From contig JAYOTG010000007.1 in assembly GCA_038150305.1 (NCBI GenBank), positions 19,125 through 83,124 on the forward strand: DNA of 64,000 nucleotides. The letters are read 5' to 3'. Position 1 is the stretch's first letter; every line of letters starts with the position of its first letter. A model generated the notes under the pieces. That model was not told the DNA's origin and did not search any database. It was given only the letters and a program-made list of their open reading frames with translations. Position numbers and translations under genes: made by a program. This stretch comes from MGIIa-L3 sp038150305 (GTDB lineage: Archaea > Thermoplasmatota > Poseidoniia > Poseidoniales > Poseidoniaceae). This document shows positions 1 to 9,800 of the stretch, in pieces.

Positions 1-1
1 C

Positions 2-3000
2 ATGGCGCAAGCCCTGCCGCTCCCTGGCGCGATGATGAACCACTTCGTCCTCGCGAATTACAACGATGACGACAACGCCGAGAACGGCTACGGACAAGCC
101 AACTCCATGGTCAAGATCCTCAAGTTCTACCCCGGTGCTGAAATGACCGGTCAGGTGACCTTTGCCGACGACGGACAGCCCCTTGAGAACGTGCGTCTCC
201 TCGTCGAGCGCGACGCCTTCTCTGGCGAATCCGGCGAAGACCTCGACGCAGACACCTATTGGATCCCCATCGGCTTCGTGGACACCGACGAAGAAGGACG
301 CTACTCCTTCCTTGCTCCAGCGGGCCACATCCGCGTGAGCGCCTTCATCGGCGAGTACGACCCCTCATCCGCCCGCAACGCGATTCAAGACGGCTCTTTC
401 ACCGAGAACCTCGGTGACGTCCTGACCGAATACAACGAGGACCGCACCATCAACGAAATCACCGCCGTCCTTGGCCAGGTCGCCAACATGACGTGGGTGG
501 GTGAAACTCACCTCAACGTCAGCGCTGACGAAGCCAACCGTGTGCAGGCGCTTGACCGCACGGCGGACCTTGCCGTGGCCTCGAGCGGTGTGAGCGGTAT
601 TGTGACGTGGACCGGCGACGAATCCTTCGCCGGTGAACCGCTTGTGGACACGACCTTCATCCTGCGGGACATTTGGTCCTACACCGAGAACCACACCGTG
701 GTGACCAACAACGGATCCTTCACCACCGAAGAGACCCGCATCCTCCAGGGGACGGGTGAGGTGACGTTCACCGAGAACGGCACCTTCGAGTCCGACGGCG
801 TTGCGGTGGCGCGCGAATTCACGGGCACCTACACCCGTCAGCTGAACGGCGATCGCATCCACACCGCCAACGGCACGTGGACCGGTCGAGGCATCATCGA
901 GGGCTGGGTCAGCGAAGATGACCTTGCCAACGTCTCTGACTGCCTTGACAACAACGCCATGACCCCTGGGAACACCTCGGTCTGCACCATGACCGGTGCC
1001 GAAAACGCAAGCAAGTACCTGTTCGAGGGAACCGTGACGGCCAGCGGCCGTGTGGAAACCCTCTCGCCGACCGTCGTCGTTCGAGACGTGCAAGGTCAGA
1101 CCTTCGAAGGCGCTGGCGTCTTCGAGGGCGTTGGGACCCTCAACGGAACGGGTCTGTTCGCCGGTCAAGGCGACTTCTCTGGACCGATGGTTCAACCCGG
1201 TTCCTTCTACAAGACCGGCTTGCTCCCCGGCGTCTACAACATGTTTGCCGTGCTCCCCAACGGTCGCCAAGTCCTCTTGCCGGACCCGGTGACGGTCGGT
1301 GTCGAAGCCTCGTACGACGTTGAGATGACCATGCCCGGAGCCGTGTTTGCGGACGTCCTCGAGGACATGGAAGGCAATGTCCTGCCTGACACAATCATCG
1401 AGCTGGTGGACACCGTCCTTGGACTGGACGAAGCCGTGACCATCGTCACCGACGAAAACGGCAGCTTCAGCCAAGGTCCGATTCCGTCGGGTGAATACTA
1501 CTACCGCGTGGACGTTGATCACGACGGTTGGTACGAAATCAACGCGACGTTCAGCGTTCAAGACGAGCCTGAGAACATCACGCTGGCCTACCCCGTGCCG
1601 CCGATGACCGACGTCACCATCCAGCTCGAGGCGCCCTTCGGCGGCGACGGCCAGCCCACGGTTGACGTCGTCAACCGTACGGTGACGCTGACCAACAACC
1701 TGCCCGATTCCGGCCTTGAACCGTACGTGGCGGTGAGCGACGAGAACGGCGTTCTGTACGCCGAGGTGCCTATGGGCAGCTACACCATCTCGGACGACGC
1801 GGACGAAGAGCACCTGCTCCTTGCTCTGCTTGACGTCGAGGAAGACGACATCACGACGACCTTGACCTACGCGGTTTCGACCTGGCTCAACGGCTCCGTT
1901 GCCGCGCCATTCGGCGCTGACAACGGGTACGAAGCTTGGCTTGCGACGGAGGAGCGACCCACAGAGGCCGCCACCCAAGTCGAGGTGGTCGCAAGGGGTG
2001 CAGGTGACCTGACCTTCACCGCGAACACCGGCGACGATGGTGTGTTCGCGATGCGCGTTCCGGTCGACGAGAGTTACTCGCTGACGATGACCAAGGCCAC
2101 CGTCAATTACGGGTACGGAACGGTCGTGAACGTCACCGAGGGCATGGATGACCTCAGCATCGTGCTCGAGCCGATCGAGTTCATCTCTGGCGCACTCTAT
2201 CACATCGACAACAGCACCTTCTGGAACGACGCCATCCCCGGGTGGATGCCCGTTGAGATGACGGCCACCAGCACCGACGGTGTCGTGTGGGAATCCGTCT
2301 CGAACACGGACGGCGGCTTCGTCTTCAACCTCCCCGCTGGGACCTACGACATCAGCGTCGTGGACGATGTCCTGTACAACGCGACGTCCGACGATGACGT
2401 GGTGGTGGTTCGCAATCCAGAATTCGTGCTGGAGCCCGCAAGCCTCTACCTCAACCCAGGCGGTCACGCCATGACCTTCCACGTCTTCCAAGATGTGGCT
2501 GGAGACGGCAACGCCTCCAACGGAAGCACGGTCACGCCAGCGTTCTCGCTCGTGCCGACCACGGAACACGGTGCATTGCTCAACGTGACCGCAGACATGT
2601 ACGCTGCAAACGGCACGCTGACGCTGGACATGCCCATCGGCACCTACACCATCGAGTTCGCCGAGCAGGACGTGGCCTCTGAGAACGCAAGCGAGTATGC
2701 CTTGGTGCCTGCCTCACCGCTCTCGGCCATCGTGATTGGCATCCCCGAACCGATCGAGACCATCGACGTCGGGTTGGTGGACGAGTGGCGCATGAACGGC
2801 ACGGTCACCGATGCAAACGGTTCCGCCCTTCGCCCGCAAGGCGACAGCGTCTTGCTCGTGTCCACGGACGGCGAGGATTACCGAAACGTCGCTGTGGATG
2901 AGAACGGTACTTTCGCGGACTATGTGCCAAGCGGCGATTGGATCGCCGTGATTGGCGCGTTCGAAGGTGAGGACGCGACGGAGATCCTCCGGCAGGCCCT

Positions 3001-5494
3001 GACCGTGAGCGAGAACAGCGCGCGGACCGACGTGTCCTTGGCCACCGTTGAAGCGGCCGATGTCAACCTCCATCTCCGTGAAGCCCTCAGCGAAGACAAC
3101 CTGTCCGGCTTCCGCATGACCTTGGTGTCTGCGGACGGTCTCGGCAACGTGTCTCTGGACTTGACCGACGAAGACGGTCTGGTCGCCGAACCGATGATGC
3201 CCGGCACGTGGTCGGTGCACATGGAGCGTGACGACGTTCAGGACCGCTGGACGCTCGACACCAGCGCCGCGCCGTTCACCCTCGTAGAAGGCGAGGAGAA
3301 GAACATCACGGACCTCTACGCCGACCACGAGGTGGAAATCGGTGGTCGACTCTACTGGGACCTTGACGACGACGACACGCCCGATGCCAACGAAGGCGTC
3401 GAGGGCGTGCTCATGAACGTCACGAGTCTCGACGGGACGACCTTTACCTCGAACGTGACCTCGGATGAGAACGGTGTCTGGCAGCTCTTCGTGCCCGTTC
3501 GCACGTCCTACGTGGTGGAAGGCAGCAAGCTGGGCTTTGCCGATGTCGCTTACGACCTCGACGGCAACGGCCTGTACGTGGTCAACGACAGCGCGATGTC
3601 CGAGGACCTCGAAGTTTCGGTGGGCCTCGTTGACGTCAGCGGAGCCATCACGGATGCTGTCGATGCAACCCGCCTTGACGGCGCCTCCGTCGTACTCCAG
3701 CCCGCTTCAGGCTTGGCACGCGATGCGGTAACCGTGGACAGCACCTCCTTTGACGGGACCACCTTGACGTGGGACGCTCAGGTCGAGCCCGGAGCTTGGG
3801 TTGTCATCGTTCGAGAAGCCAGCCCCGGTGAGAACAACGGCGCCGTCGCCATCGGTCTGCTTGACGCCAGCGTCGGCTCGGGCGGTCACTTGGACCAGAC
3901 CATGGTGCTCGGCGGCTACGTCGACCTGCAAACCTCGTGGACGGCCATCGACTTGGTCCAGCACCACCTTGGCAGCGCCTCGGCCGGTGCTTCGATGATC
4001 AGTGAAGCACCGACCGTCACCGTGGAACTTGACGACGACGTGTCGTGGGACATCACGGTGAACGACGACGGTGCGCTGAGCATGTTGGTCCCCTCGGGCC
4101 GTGTCTCCTTCTCGGCTGACATGGTCACCGTGCAGCACGAACTCGACCTCAACATGAGTTACGAAGGCAGCAACTTCACCACCGTTTCAGCCGATCGGCA
4201 GCAGATGTTCCTCATCCTCGACCGTCGTGCTGACCGCGACCTCGTGGTCGAAGTGGGCACCGTCGACGCCGACACCGTCGAGTCCTACACGGACGATGCG
4301 GGCGGGGTGGACATCCAGGCCAAGCAGGACGGTGACCACGAGCACACCGCCGTTGAACTCACGGTTGACGTGACCTACGACGGCACGGAGTACGAGGACG
4401 TCTACACCGCAAGCGGCAACGCAGGCAACGCTCCTGATGCTTCCGATTGGAGCGTCGAGTTCTGGAACGCCACCGAAGAAGCGTGGCAATCCACGCTTGA
4501 GGTCCGTCTCGGCATCGGTGAAGACGCGTCCACGGACGATGTGCCCATGTCGGCCACGCTGAAGGTGCGCATCACGCTCCCTGACCAGAACACCTCCCTG
4601 TCGCTGCAGAACGGCCACAGCGTGAACGTCATGCTGACGGCTGAGACCGGTGAATTCACCGAGCGTTCGATGACCGTCCGTGTGCCGGTCATTCGCGGCT
4701 TCGACGTCGAAGCCGTCGACGAACGTGTGGGCATCGGCAGCGATGACGTGCAGACCTTGACGACGACGTTGACGAACAACGGAAACGGCGACGCGACCTT
4801 CACCTTCGAAGTGGTCGAGAACTACGACGCGACCCTGTGGGAGATCACGCCCGCCTCCAGCACCATCACCGTGGCGGCTGGAGACACGCGTACGCAGGCG
4901 TTCAACGTCCGTTCTGACGCGAGCTTCACCACCGGTGAACTGGAAGTGACCATTGGCGTCTCCGAGGTCGGCGGAAGCAGCACGAGCCTGCAGATGACCG
5001 TGGTGAACGCGGCCATCGTCCTCAGTGTCGACCAAGACCTGGCGGTGCAGGAATCGGACAACACCGCTGAGCAAGAATCGACGATCGTGGTCATCCCCGT
5101 GACCAACAGCGGTGAGCGCGATGCGGAGAATTCCGTCATCGTCTACGCCCGTCAACAAGGTGTGGACAAACCATACGAGGCGGTCACGCTGACCGTGCCT
5201 GGCGGTGAAACCGTCAACGCGGAATTCGATGTCGGTTCCATGACCAACGGCAACAAGCGGTTTGAGTTCTACCTCGAGGTGACGGGCGACGATGCTGAGT
5301 TTGCCACGATTGAGGCCGATTCTGACGGAACTGGAGACGAACCTATCGACTTCCAAATCCGGTTCAACATCGAAACCAACACGGACAACACCGGTGTGGG
5401 ACAAACCGTCCTTGCGCTGCTTGTCATCGCGTTCGTCGGTCTCGTCGTGTGGGGCGGTCTCAGCCTCTCTCGCTCTGGAAGCCGTCGGTTCTGA
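2..5494 (+). CDS. Giant surface-anchored protein with carboxypeptidase-regulatory-like repeats, 5' truncated
   Basis: The reading frame is open from the window edge and the visible N-terminus has no signal peptide, so the gene starts upstream; 1830 residues are seen. The ectodomain holds many beta-sandwich modules of the carboxypeptidase regulatory/SpaA-like kind, recognisable by DENGxF turns followed by PxGxY strands (near residues 60-118, 485, 966 and 1155). A NEW3/CARDB-like module near 1560-1670 has the TNNGNGDATF type of strand. A single membrane helix (about 1802-1822) is followed by a short basic tail ending in RSGSRRF. Such modules usually form stalks or binding domains on the cell surface; no catalytic motif was seen. 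Many N-x-S/T sequons suggest N-glycosylation. Substrate unknown. The downstream subtilase gene starts 34 bp later and may be co-transcribed. Confidence 0.85.
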   Translation: MAQALPLPGAMMNHFVLANYNDDDNAENGYGQANSMVKILKFYPGAEMTGQVTFADDGQPLENVRLLVERDAFSGESGEDLDADTYWIPIGFVDTDEEGRYSFLAPAGHIRVSAFIGEYDPSSARNAIQDGSFTENLGDVLTEYNEDRTINEITAVLGQVANMTWVGETHLNVSADEANRVQALDRTADLAVASSGVSGIVTWTGDESFAGEPLVDTTFILRDIWSYTENHTVVTNNGSFTTEETRILQGTGEVTFTENGTFESDGVAVAREFTGTYTRQLNGDRIHTANGTWTGRGIIEGWVSEDDLANVSDCLDNNAMTPGNTSVCTMTGAENASKYLFEGTVTASGRVETLSPTVVVRDVQGQTFEGAGVFEGVGTLNGTGLFAGQGDFSGPMVQPGSFYKTGLLPGVYNMFAVLPNGRQVLLPDPVTVGVEASYDVEMTMPGAVFADVLEDMEGNVLPDTIIELVDTVLGLDEAVTIVTDENGSFSQGPIPSGEYYYRVDVDHDGWYEINATFSVQDEPENITLAYPVPPMTDVTIQLEAPFGGDGQPTVDVVNRTVTLTNNLPDSGLEPYVAVSDENGVLYAEVPMGSYTISDDADEEHLLLALLDVEEDDITTTLTYAVSTWLNGSVAAPFGADNGYEAWLATEERPTEAATQVEVVARGAGDLTFTANTGDDGVFAMRVPVDESYSLTMTKATVNYGYGTVVNVTEGMDDLSIVLEPIEFISGALYHIDNSTFWNDAIPGWMPVEMTATSTDGVVWESVSNTDGGFVFNLPAGTYDISVVDDVLYNATSDDDVVVVRNPEFVLEPASLYLNPGGHAMTFHVFQDVAGDGNASNGSTVTPAFSLVPTTEHGALLNVTADMYAANGTLTLDMPIGTYTIEFAEQDVASENASEYALVPASPLSAIVIGIPEPIETIDVGLVDEWRMNGTVTDANGSALRPQGDSVLLVSTDGEDYRNVAVDENGTFADYVPSGDWIAVIGAFEGEDATEILRQALTVSENSARTDVSLATVEAADVNLHLREALSEDNLSGFRMTLVSADGLGNVSLDLTDEDGLVAEPMMPGTWSVHMERDDVQDRWTLDTSAAPFTLVEGEEKNITDLYADHEVEIGGRLYWDLDDDDTPDANEGVEGVLMNVTSLDGTTFTSNVTSDENGVWQLFVPVRTSYVVEGSKLGFADVAYDLDGNGLYVVNDSAMSEDLEVSVGLVDVSGAITDAVDATRLDGASVVLQPASGLARDAVTVDSTSFDGTTLTWDAQVEPGAWVVIVREASPGENNGAVAIGLLDASVGSGGHLDQTMVLGGYVDLQTSWTAIDLVQHHLGSASAGASMISEAPTVTVELDDDVSWDITVNDDGALSMLVPSGRVSFSADMVTVQHELDLNMSYEGSNFTTVSADRQQMFLILDRRADRDLVVEVGTVDADTVESYTDDAGGVDIQAKQDGDHEHTAVELTVDVTYDGTEYEDVYTASGNAGNAPDASDWSVEFWNATEEAWQSTLEVRLGIGEDASTDDVPMSATLKVRITLPDQNTSLSLQNGHSVNVMLTAETGEFTERSMTVRVPVIRGFDVEAVDERVGIGSDDVQTLTTTLTNNGNGDATFTFEVVENYDATLWEITPASSTITVAAGDTRTQAFNVRSDASFTTGELEVTIGVSEVGGSSTSLQMTVVNAAIVLSVDQDLAVQESDNTAEQESTIVVIPVTNSGERDAENSVIVYARQQGVDKPYEAVTLTVPGGETVNAEFDVGSMTNGNKRFEFYLEVTGDDAEFATIEADSDGTGDEPIDFQIRFNIETNTDNTGVGQTVLALLVIAFVGLVVWGGLSLSRSGSRRF

Positions 5495-5528
5495 CCTCCA
5501 ACAGGCCTTCAAATGCGGAGGTCGTGTT

Positions 5529-6713
5529 ATGGGAGCCGTGAGGCCGTCAGCCCTGGATGGCATGGAATTCCTCCCTGAGCCTGGGGAGCCACGCATCCTG
5601 ACCGCCGTCGATCCTTCAGCGGTCCAGCACGAAGCCGCATGGCGCTCCGAAGTGATGGGCTGGGCGCCGAGCGTCGTGACCGCTGTCCCTCACCGTCGGC
5701 GACGCGTGGCCCGCTCTTCCCTCGGCCTCGTGGTGCTGCTCATCATGGTCGGTTTGATTGCGAGCCAGGGCTGGTTTCTCGTCGAGATTCCGCTCGGGGA
5801 TTCCGAGTGGGCGTTCGACAACACCGGCTTGCGGGACCTCTCGGACGAAGAACTGGACGGCACGGGGGTTCGTGTCTGTGTGGTTGACACCGGGATCGAT
5901 GCTTCCCATTCGGCCTTTGAAGGCCAAGAGGTGGAGTTCAGGGATTTCATCGGAAGATCAAGCGAACCGCTGGATCGCGGCGCCACCGCTCACGGCACGA
6001 TGATGGTCGGGTTGCTCGTTGCAGACGGCCATCAGCAGGGTGCCGTCCAAGGAATCGCCCTCGGGGTCGCAGCAGCCCTCGCTGGCGACAGCGACGGAGA
6101 AAACACCGGTGACGACGCCATCGTTGCAGAAGCCATCGATTGGTGCCGCACTGGTTTTGATGCTGACCTCATTTCGCTCTCGTTGGGCGGTGAGCGCGTG
6201 GAAGGTCAGCGCGATGTGGTGGTCTCCTCGGTCCGACGGGCACTGGACGCGGGCATTTTCGTCGTCGCAGCAGCGGGCAACGACGGCGGTGCAGACGACG
6301 ATGGAAAGGTGGCTTCTCCTGCCTTCCTGCCGCGTGTCATCGCCGTGGGGGCCACCAATGAAACAGGGGCCGTGTGGGAGAATTCCTCCCGTGGAGACGG
6401 GACGGGCGAGCATCCACATCGCAAGCCAGAGGTCACGGCGCCTGGTGTCAATGTCATCTCAACCGGAGCGAACGACGCATGGTACGCCTCCAGCGGCACC
6501 TCTGTGTCGACGGTCCTGGTCAGCGCTGCGCTCGCCATGATCCTCGAAGCTCATCCTGAACTCAAGGTGGACGACGATCGATGCGTGATTCACCTCAAGC
6601 ATGCGCTGAGAGACTCACTCGGAACGTCGCATTCCCCGACGGCCGGGTACGGCGAATTAGACGCCATGGCGTGGTTCAACGCGGTCGATTCGAGCTGTCC
6701 AGAAGCGCTCTGA
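5529..6713 (+). CDS. Membrane-anchored subtilisin-like serine protease (S8 family)
   Basis: A 394-residue S8 peptidase predicted to act outside the cell. The catalytic triad is visible: Asp120 in VVDTGID, His155 in AHGTMM and Ser325 in SGTSVST, with the oxyanion Asn in AAGNDGG between them. A hydrophobic helix at about residues 60-80 follows a basic stretch (RRRRVARSS), so it is probably a signal anchor with the protease domain outside. No propeptide or long C-terminal extension is seen, which makes it compact for a secreted subtilase. The frame is open further upstream, but ATG 5529 is chosen because GGAGG at 5517-5521 lies 7 bp before it and it follows the previous stop by 34 bp. It may process neighbouring surface proteins, which is inference from position. 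Confidence 0.9.
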   Translation: MGAVRPSALDGMEFLPEPGEPRILTAVDPSAVQHEAAWRSEVMGWAPSVVTAVPHRRRRVARSSLGLVVLLIMVGLIASQGWFLVEIPLGDSEWAFDNTGLRDLSDEELDGTGVRVCVVDTGIDASHSAFEGQEVEFRDFIGRSSEPLDRGATAHGTMMVGLLVADGHQQGAVQGIALGVAAALAGDSDGENTGDDAIVAEAIDWCRTGFDADLISLSLGGERVEGQRDVVVSSVRRALDAGIFVVAAAGNDGGADDDGKVASPAFLPRVIAVGATNETGAVWENSSRGDGTGEHPHRKPEVTAPGVNVISTGANDAWYASSGTSVSTVLVSAALAMILEAHPELKVDDDRCVIHLKHALRDSLGTSHSPTAGYGELDAMAWFNAVDSSCPEAL

Positions 6714-6780
6714 TGGGTAAATTCCGTGATACATAAGGCAAAGATTTGACACAAAAAGCGGCACAAAACGGCCCACAGCG

Positions 6781-6787
6781 TTATATG
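6781..6787 (+). promoter_or_regulatory. TATA-like element upstream of the beta-helix protein
   Basis: TTATATG, the most canonical TATA box in the window apart from the rRNA one. Its centre is 23 bp before ATG 6807 and 35 bp before ATG 6819. A transcription start about 26 bp downstream (near 6810) would fall after the first ATG, so it favours ATG 6819 with a leader of about 9 nt. Confidence 0.55.
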
Positions 6788-6818
6788 TCGTCCGAATCAG
6801 CAGAACATGGTGGATACC

Positions 6819-9800
6819 ATGTCTGGACGGCGACCCCTGAGCAGCATTTCACTCGTCACCCTCCTTCTCATGTCCCTCATGGTCGGCATGGTGACGGTCC
6901 CGACCGTGTCTGCCAACAACGAGACCAAAAACGGAGTGGTCGTTGGAACGGAAACCTGGTCCGGAACGCACACCTTGACCGGTGACGTCGAGGTCGCGGA
7001 AGGTGCCAAGCTGATCATCAACGCCGGCACGACCGTCAACGTCCCCGCGGGTTACTTCATCAACGTCAAGGGCGCCATCTGCGCGGGTGATGCGGCGTGC
7101 GGTGCGACGCAAGGGAGCCAGAGTTCTCCGGTGCGCTTTTTGTGGGGCACGCCTTCCAACTGGTCTGCGGAAGGCCGCTGTTATTCCCCCAACTCTCAAG
7201 TGCCCTTGTACAACACGGACGCCGCCTGTGGCGGTGGCGTGATTGTCCGGGACACCATCGACGAAGCGATCACCAGCTTCAACTTCGTTCATTTCGAGAA
7301 GGCCTACGGATTCCCGATCTACTCGGCGAACGCGCAGAAGTACCTCTTCGGAGCGCTCATTTTTGACGGTTCGAACGTGAACGCAAACGGACTCTCGTTC
7401 TCCGACATCAACACGAGTAACGTCATCGCGGTCAACGCGGCTTCGCCCATCATCACGGATTCCGACTTTGCCTTGGGCGTTGACGAGCAGTCCTACAAGG
7501 CTGCGGCGATTCAAGCCTATGGTGCTGGTCTTGGCATCCTCTCGACCATGGAAGTGCGCGGCTCTTCCTTCACCGGTGATACCGAGGCCCAGTGCGGGAA
7601 CCAGGGCGGCGGATTTTCGCTGATTTACACCGAGGATTCCTACATTCGTCTGGACAACTTGGACATCGGCGACAACGCTTACGGCGTGTTCATGCGCGGC
7701 ACGTCGGGATGGTTGACGAACTCCACGTTCGACACCCTATGCAACGCCATCGACACCAACTCGTTCAAGCAGACCGGTGACATCGAGCACACCCTGTACA
7801 TCGACAACAACGTCATCACGACCGGCGAGGGGGCCGGAATCACCGCCTATGACGGTGCGCGCGTCTCGGCGACGGGCAACACCATCTCTGGTGCCAGCAG
7901 CGGTTCCGGCTTTGGCATTCGTTCGTCCATCGTTGAAATCTACAACAACGACATCGGCCCGATCGAGGGATACAACGGCCTGTGGATTTACGGTTCCTCG
8001 GACGTCATCGCAGAAAACAACACCATCCACGACACCACCTTCGAGCCCGTGGTGCTTGGCGAATACCACTACAAGGACCAAGGCTGGAGCGTTCCCGCCC
8101 CAAGTGCAAACCGGATGTATTTCGCAAACAACATCATTGAGAACAACTCCGGGACCTGCAATTCGAACTACATGTACGGCGGAGACTTCGCCTGCCCCGC
8201 CATCCACGTGTTCATGGCCAGCGCCACCATCGAAAACAACCGCGTCGCCAACAACATGGGTGACGCCCTGCGCGTGAACGGTGGCATCGTCAACGTCCAG
8301 GACAACGACATGGAGACTGGGGACTTTGCTGTCCGCATCTTCCAGTTTGACGACAACTACGGCAACAAGTACGGTTCGATTGGGTACTTCTCAGGCAACA
8401 CGTGGAACAACGCGACGCAGGTCTACAACGTCACCGAGTCTCGCATTACGGTGCAGTCTGAATTCATCCCAGACGTGGCTTCAGGCTTCCCGGTCATGCT
8501 GGCGTGGGAGGGTGCAGAGTGCCCCTACGTGACCGACGAGTGCCTGCAACTTCCCGTGTCGGCAGAACTGCCACCACGCGACATGCCGTTGGCCATCGAG
8601 CTGGTGTCCAACTCCACGGTGTTCTCGTACGCCGACCTTCAGAACTTCGACACCTCGAAGATCTTCGTGCAGAACCAGAACTCCGAGTGGGGCACGCAGG
8701 TTCGGCAAGGCGAACTGGTCCGGTATCAGGTCAAGGCAGCAGGTTCGAACGTGGCCGACGCCACCGTTGTCATTCGCGATTCGGTGGGCCTCCCACTCTA
8801 CGAACTCGAAACCGATGCCTTCGGATTCACCGACTTCGTGTCGCTGCCCAGCGACTTCCTCATCGACCGCAACTGGAACCACGTCGTCGGCGACACGGCC
8901 GTTGACGTTCCTGGAACGCCAGAAGTCGAAGCCATCGACGAGAACTCCTGCGCCGACGGGTACGACAACGACGGCGACACAAAGGTCGACACGGCTGATG
9001 AGGATTGTGCCAACGGACGTGAGCAGGCCTTCTACACGGTCGAGGCCTACAAGTTTGGCAAGGGCGAGAAGACCTTCTCGTTCACCCTGACCGGTGGAAT
9101 TGACGACATCATCAACCTCGACAATTTGCGGCCGAGCGTCGTGGTCGACCAACTTGACGGAGCGTCCTTTGCCACCACGGTCACCCTGACGGGAACCGCA
9201 TGGGACGGCATCGCTGGAAGCGGCAGCCCCGGCGAATACGCATTGGATCAGATCGCCTATGAGAAGCAATTCGGCGTTGTGAAGCGCGTTGAGGTTCAGC
9301 CACCCGGCAGCCAATCGTGGTATTCCGCAACGGACACCTCCGGTGCGAACGGTGAAATCACCCGCGACAACCACCCCTTCAAGACCTGGTCCTTCGAATG
9401 GGACCTCTCCGGTCACCCTGAGGGTGAGAGCGACGTGACCTTCCGCGTTCGCGCCTTCGACGGGTTGGACACGTCTCCGCAAGAAACCCGCAAGTACAAG
9501 CTCAACCTCGTTCCTCCGACCCTCATCCTCAACGAACCGCTGGACGGTTCCACCCACAGGAACGGAAAGGTGCTCTTCACTGGCACGGCCACGGACCCAT
9601 ACGTGGGCGTTCAAGGCTCGGACGTCCAGCAGATCTGGTTCAACATCACCGGTCCCAACGACTACTTCTCGCACCTGTACACCCAGGGCCAGACCGCTTG
9701 GGAATACCAGTGGAACTTCGAAGACCTGCCCAGCGGTGAGTACACCTTCGAGGTCTGGGCCGCCGACTCCGACTTCTGCATCGACTGGCCTGACGGCTGC

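Noticed and set aside
365..2569. 734-residue minus-strand open frame inside the first gene
   Set aside because: High GC and biased third positions give long antisense frames; it is rich in His, Arg, Val and Gly with no domain pattern, while the plus strand shows clear beta-sandwich repeats and a membrane helix.
4187..5596. Minus-strand frame of 469 residues
   Set aside because: Antisense shadow of the first gene, with the same His/Val-rich composition and no signal or domain.
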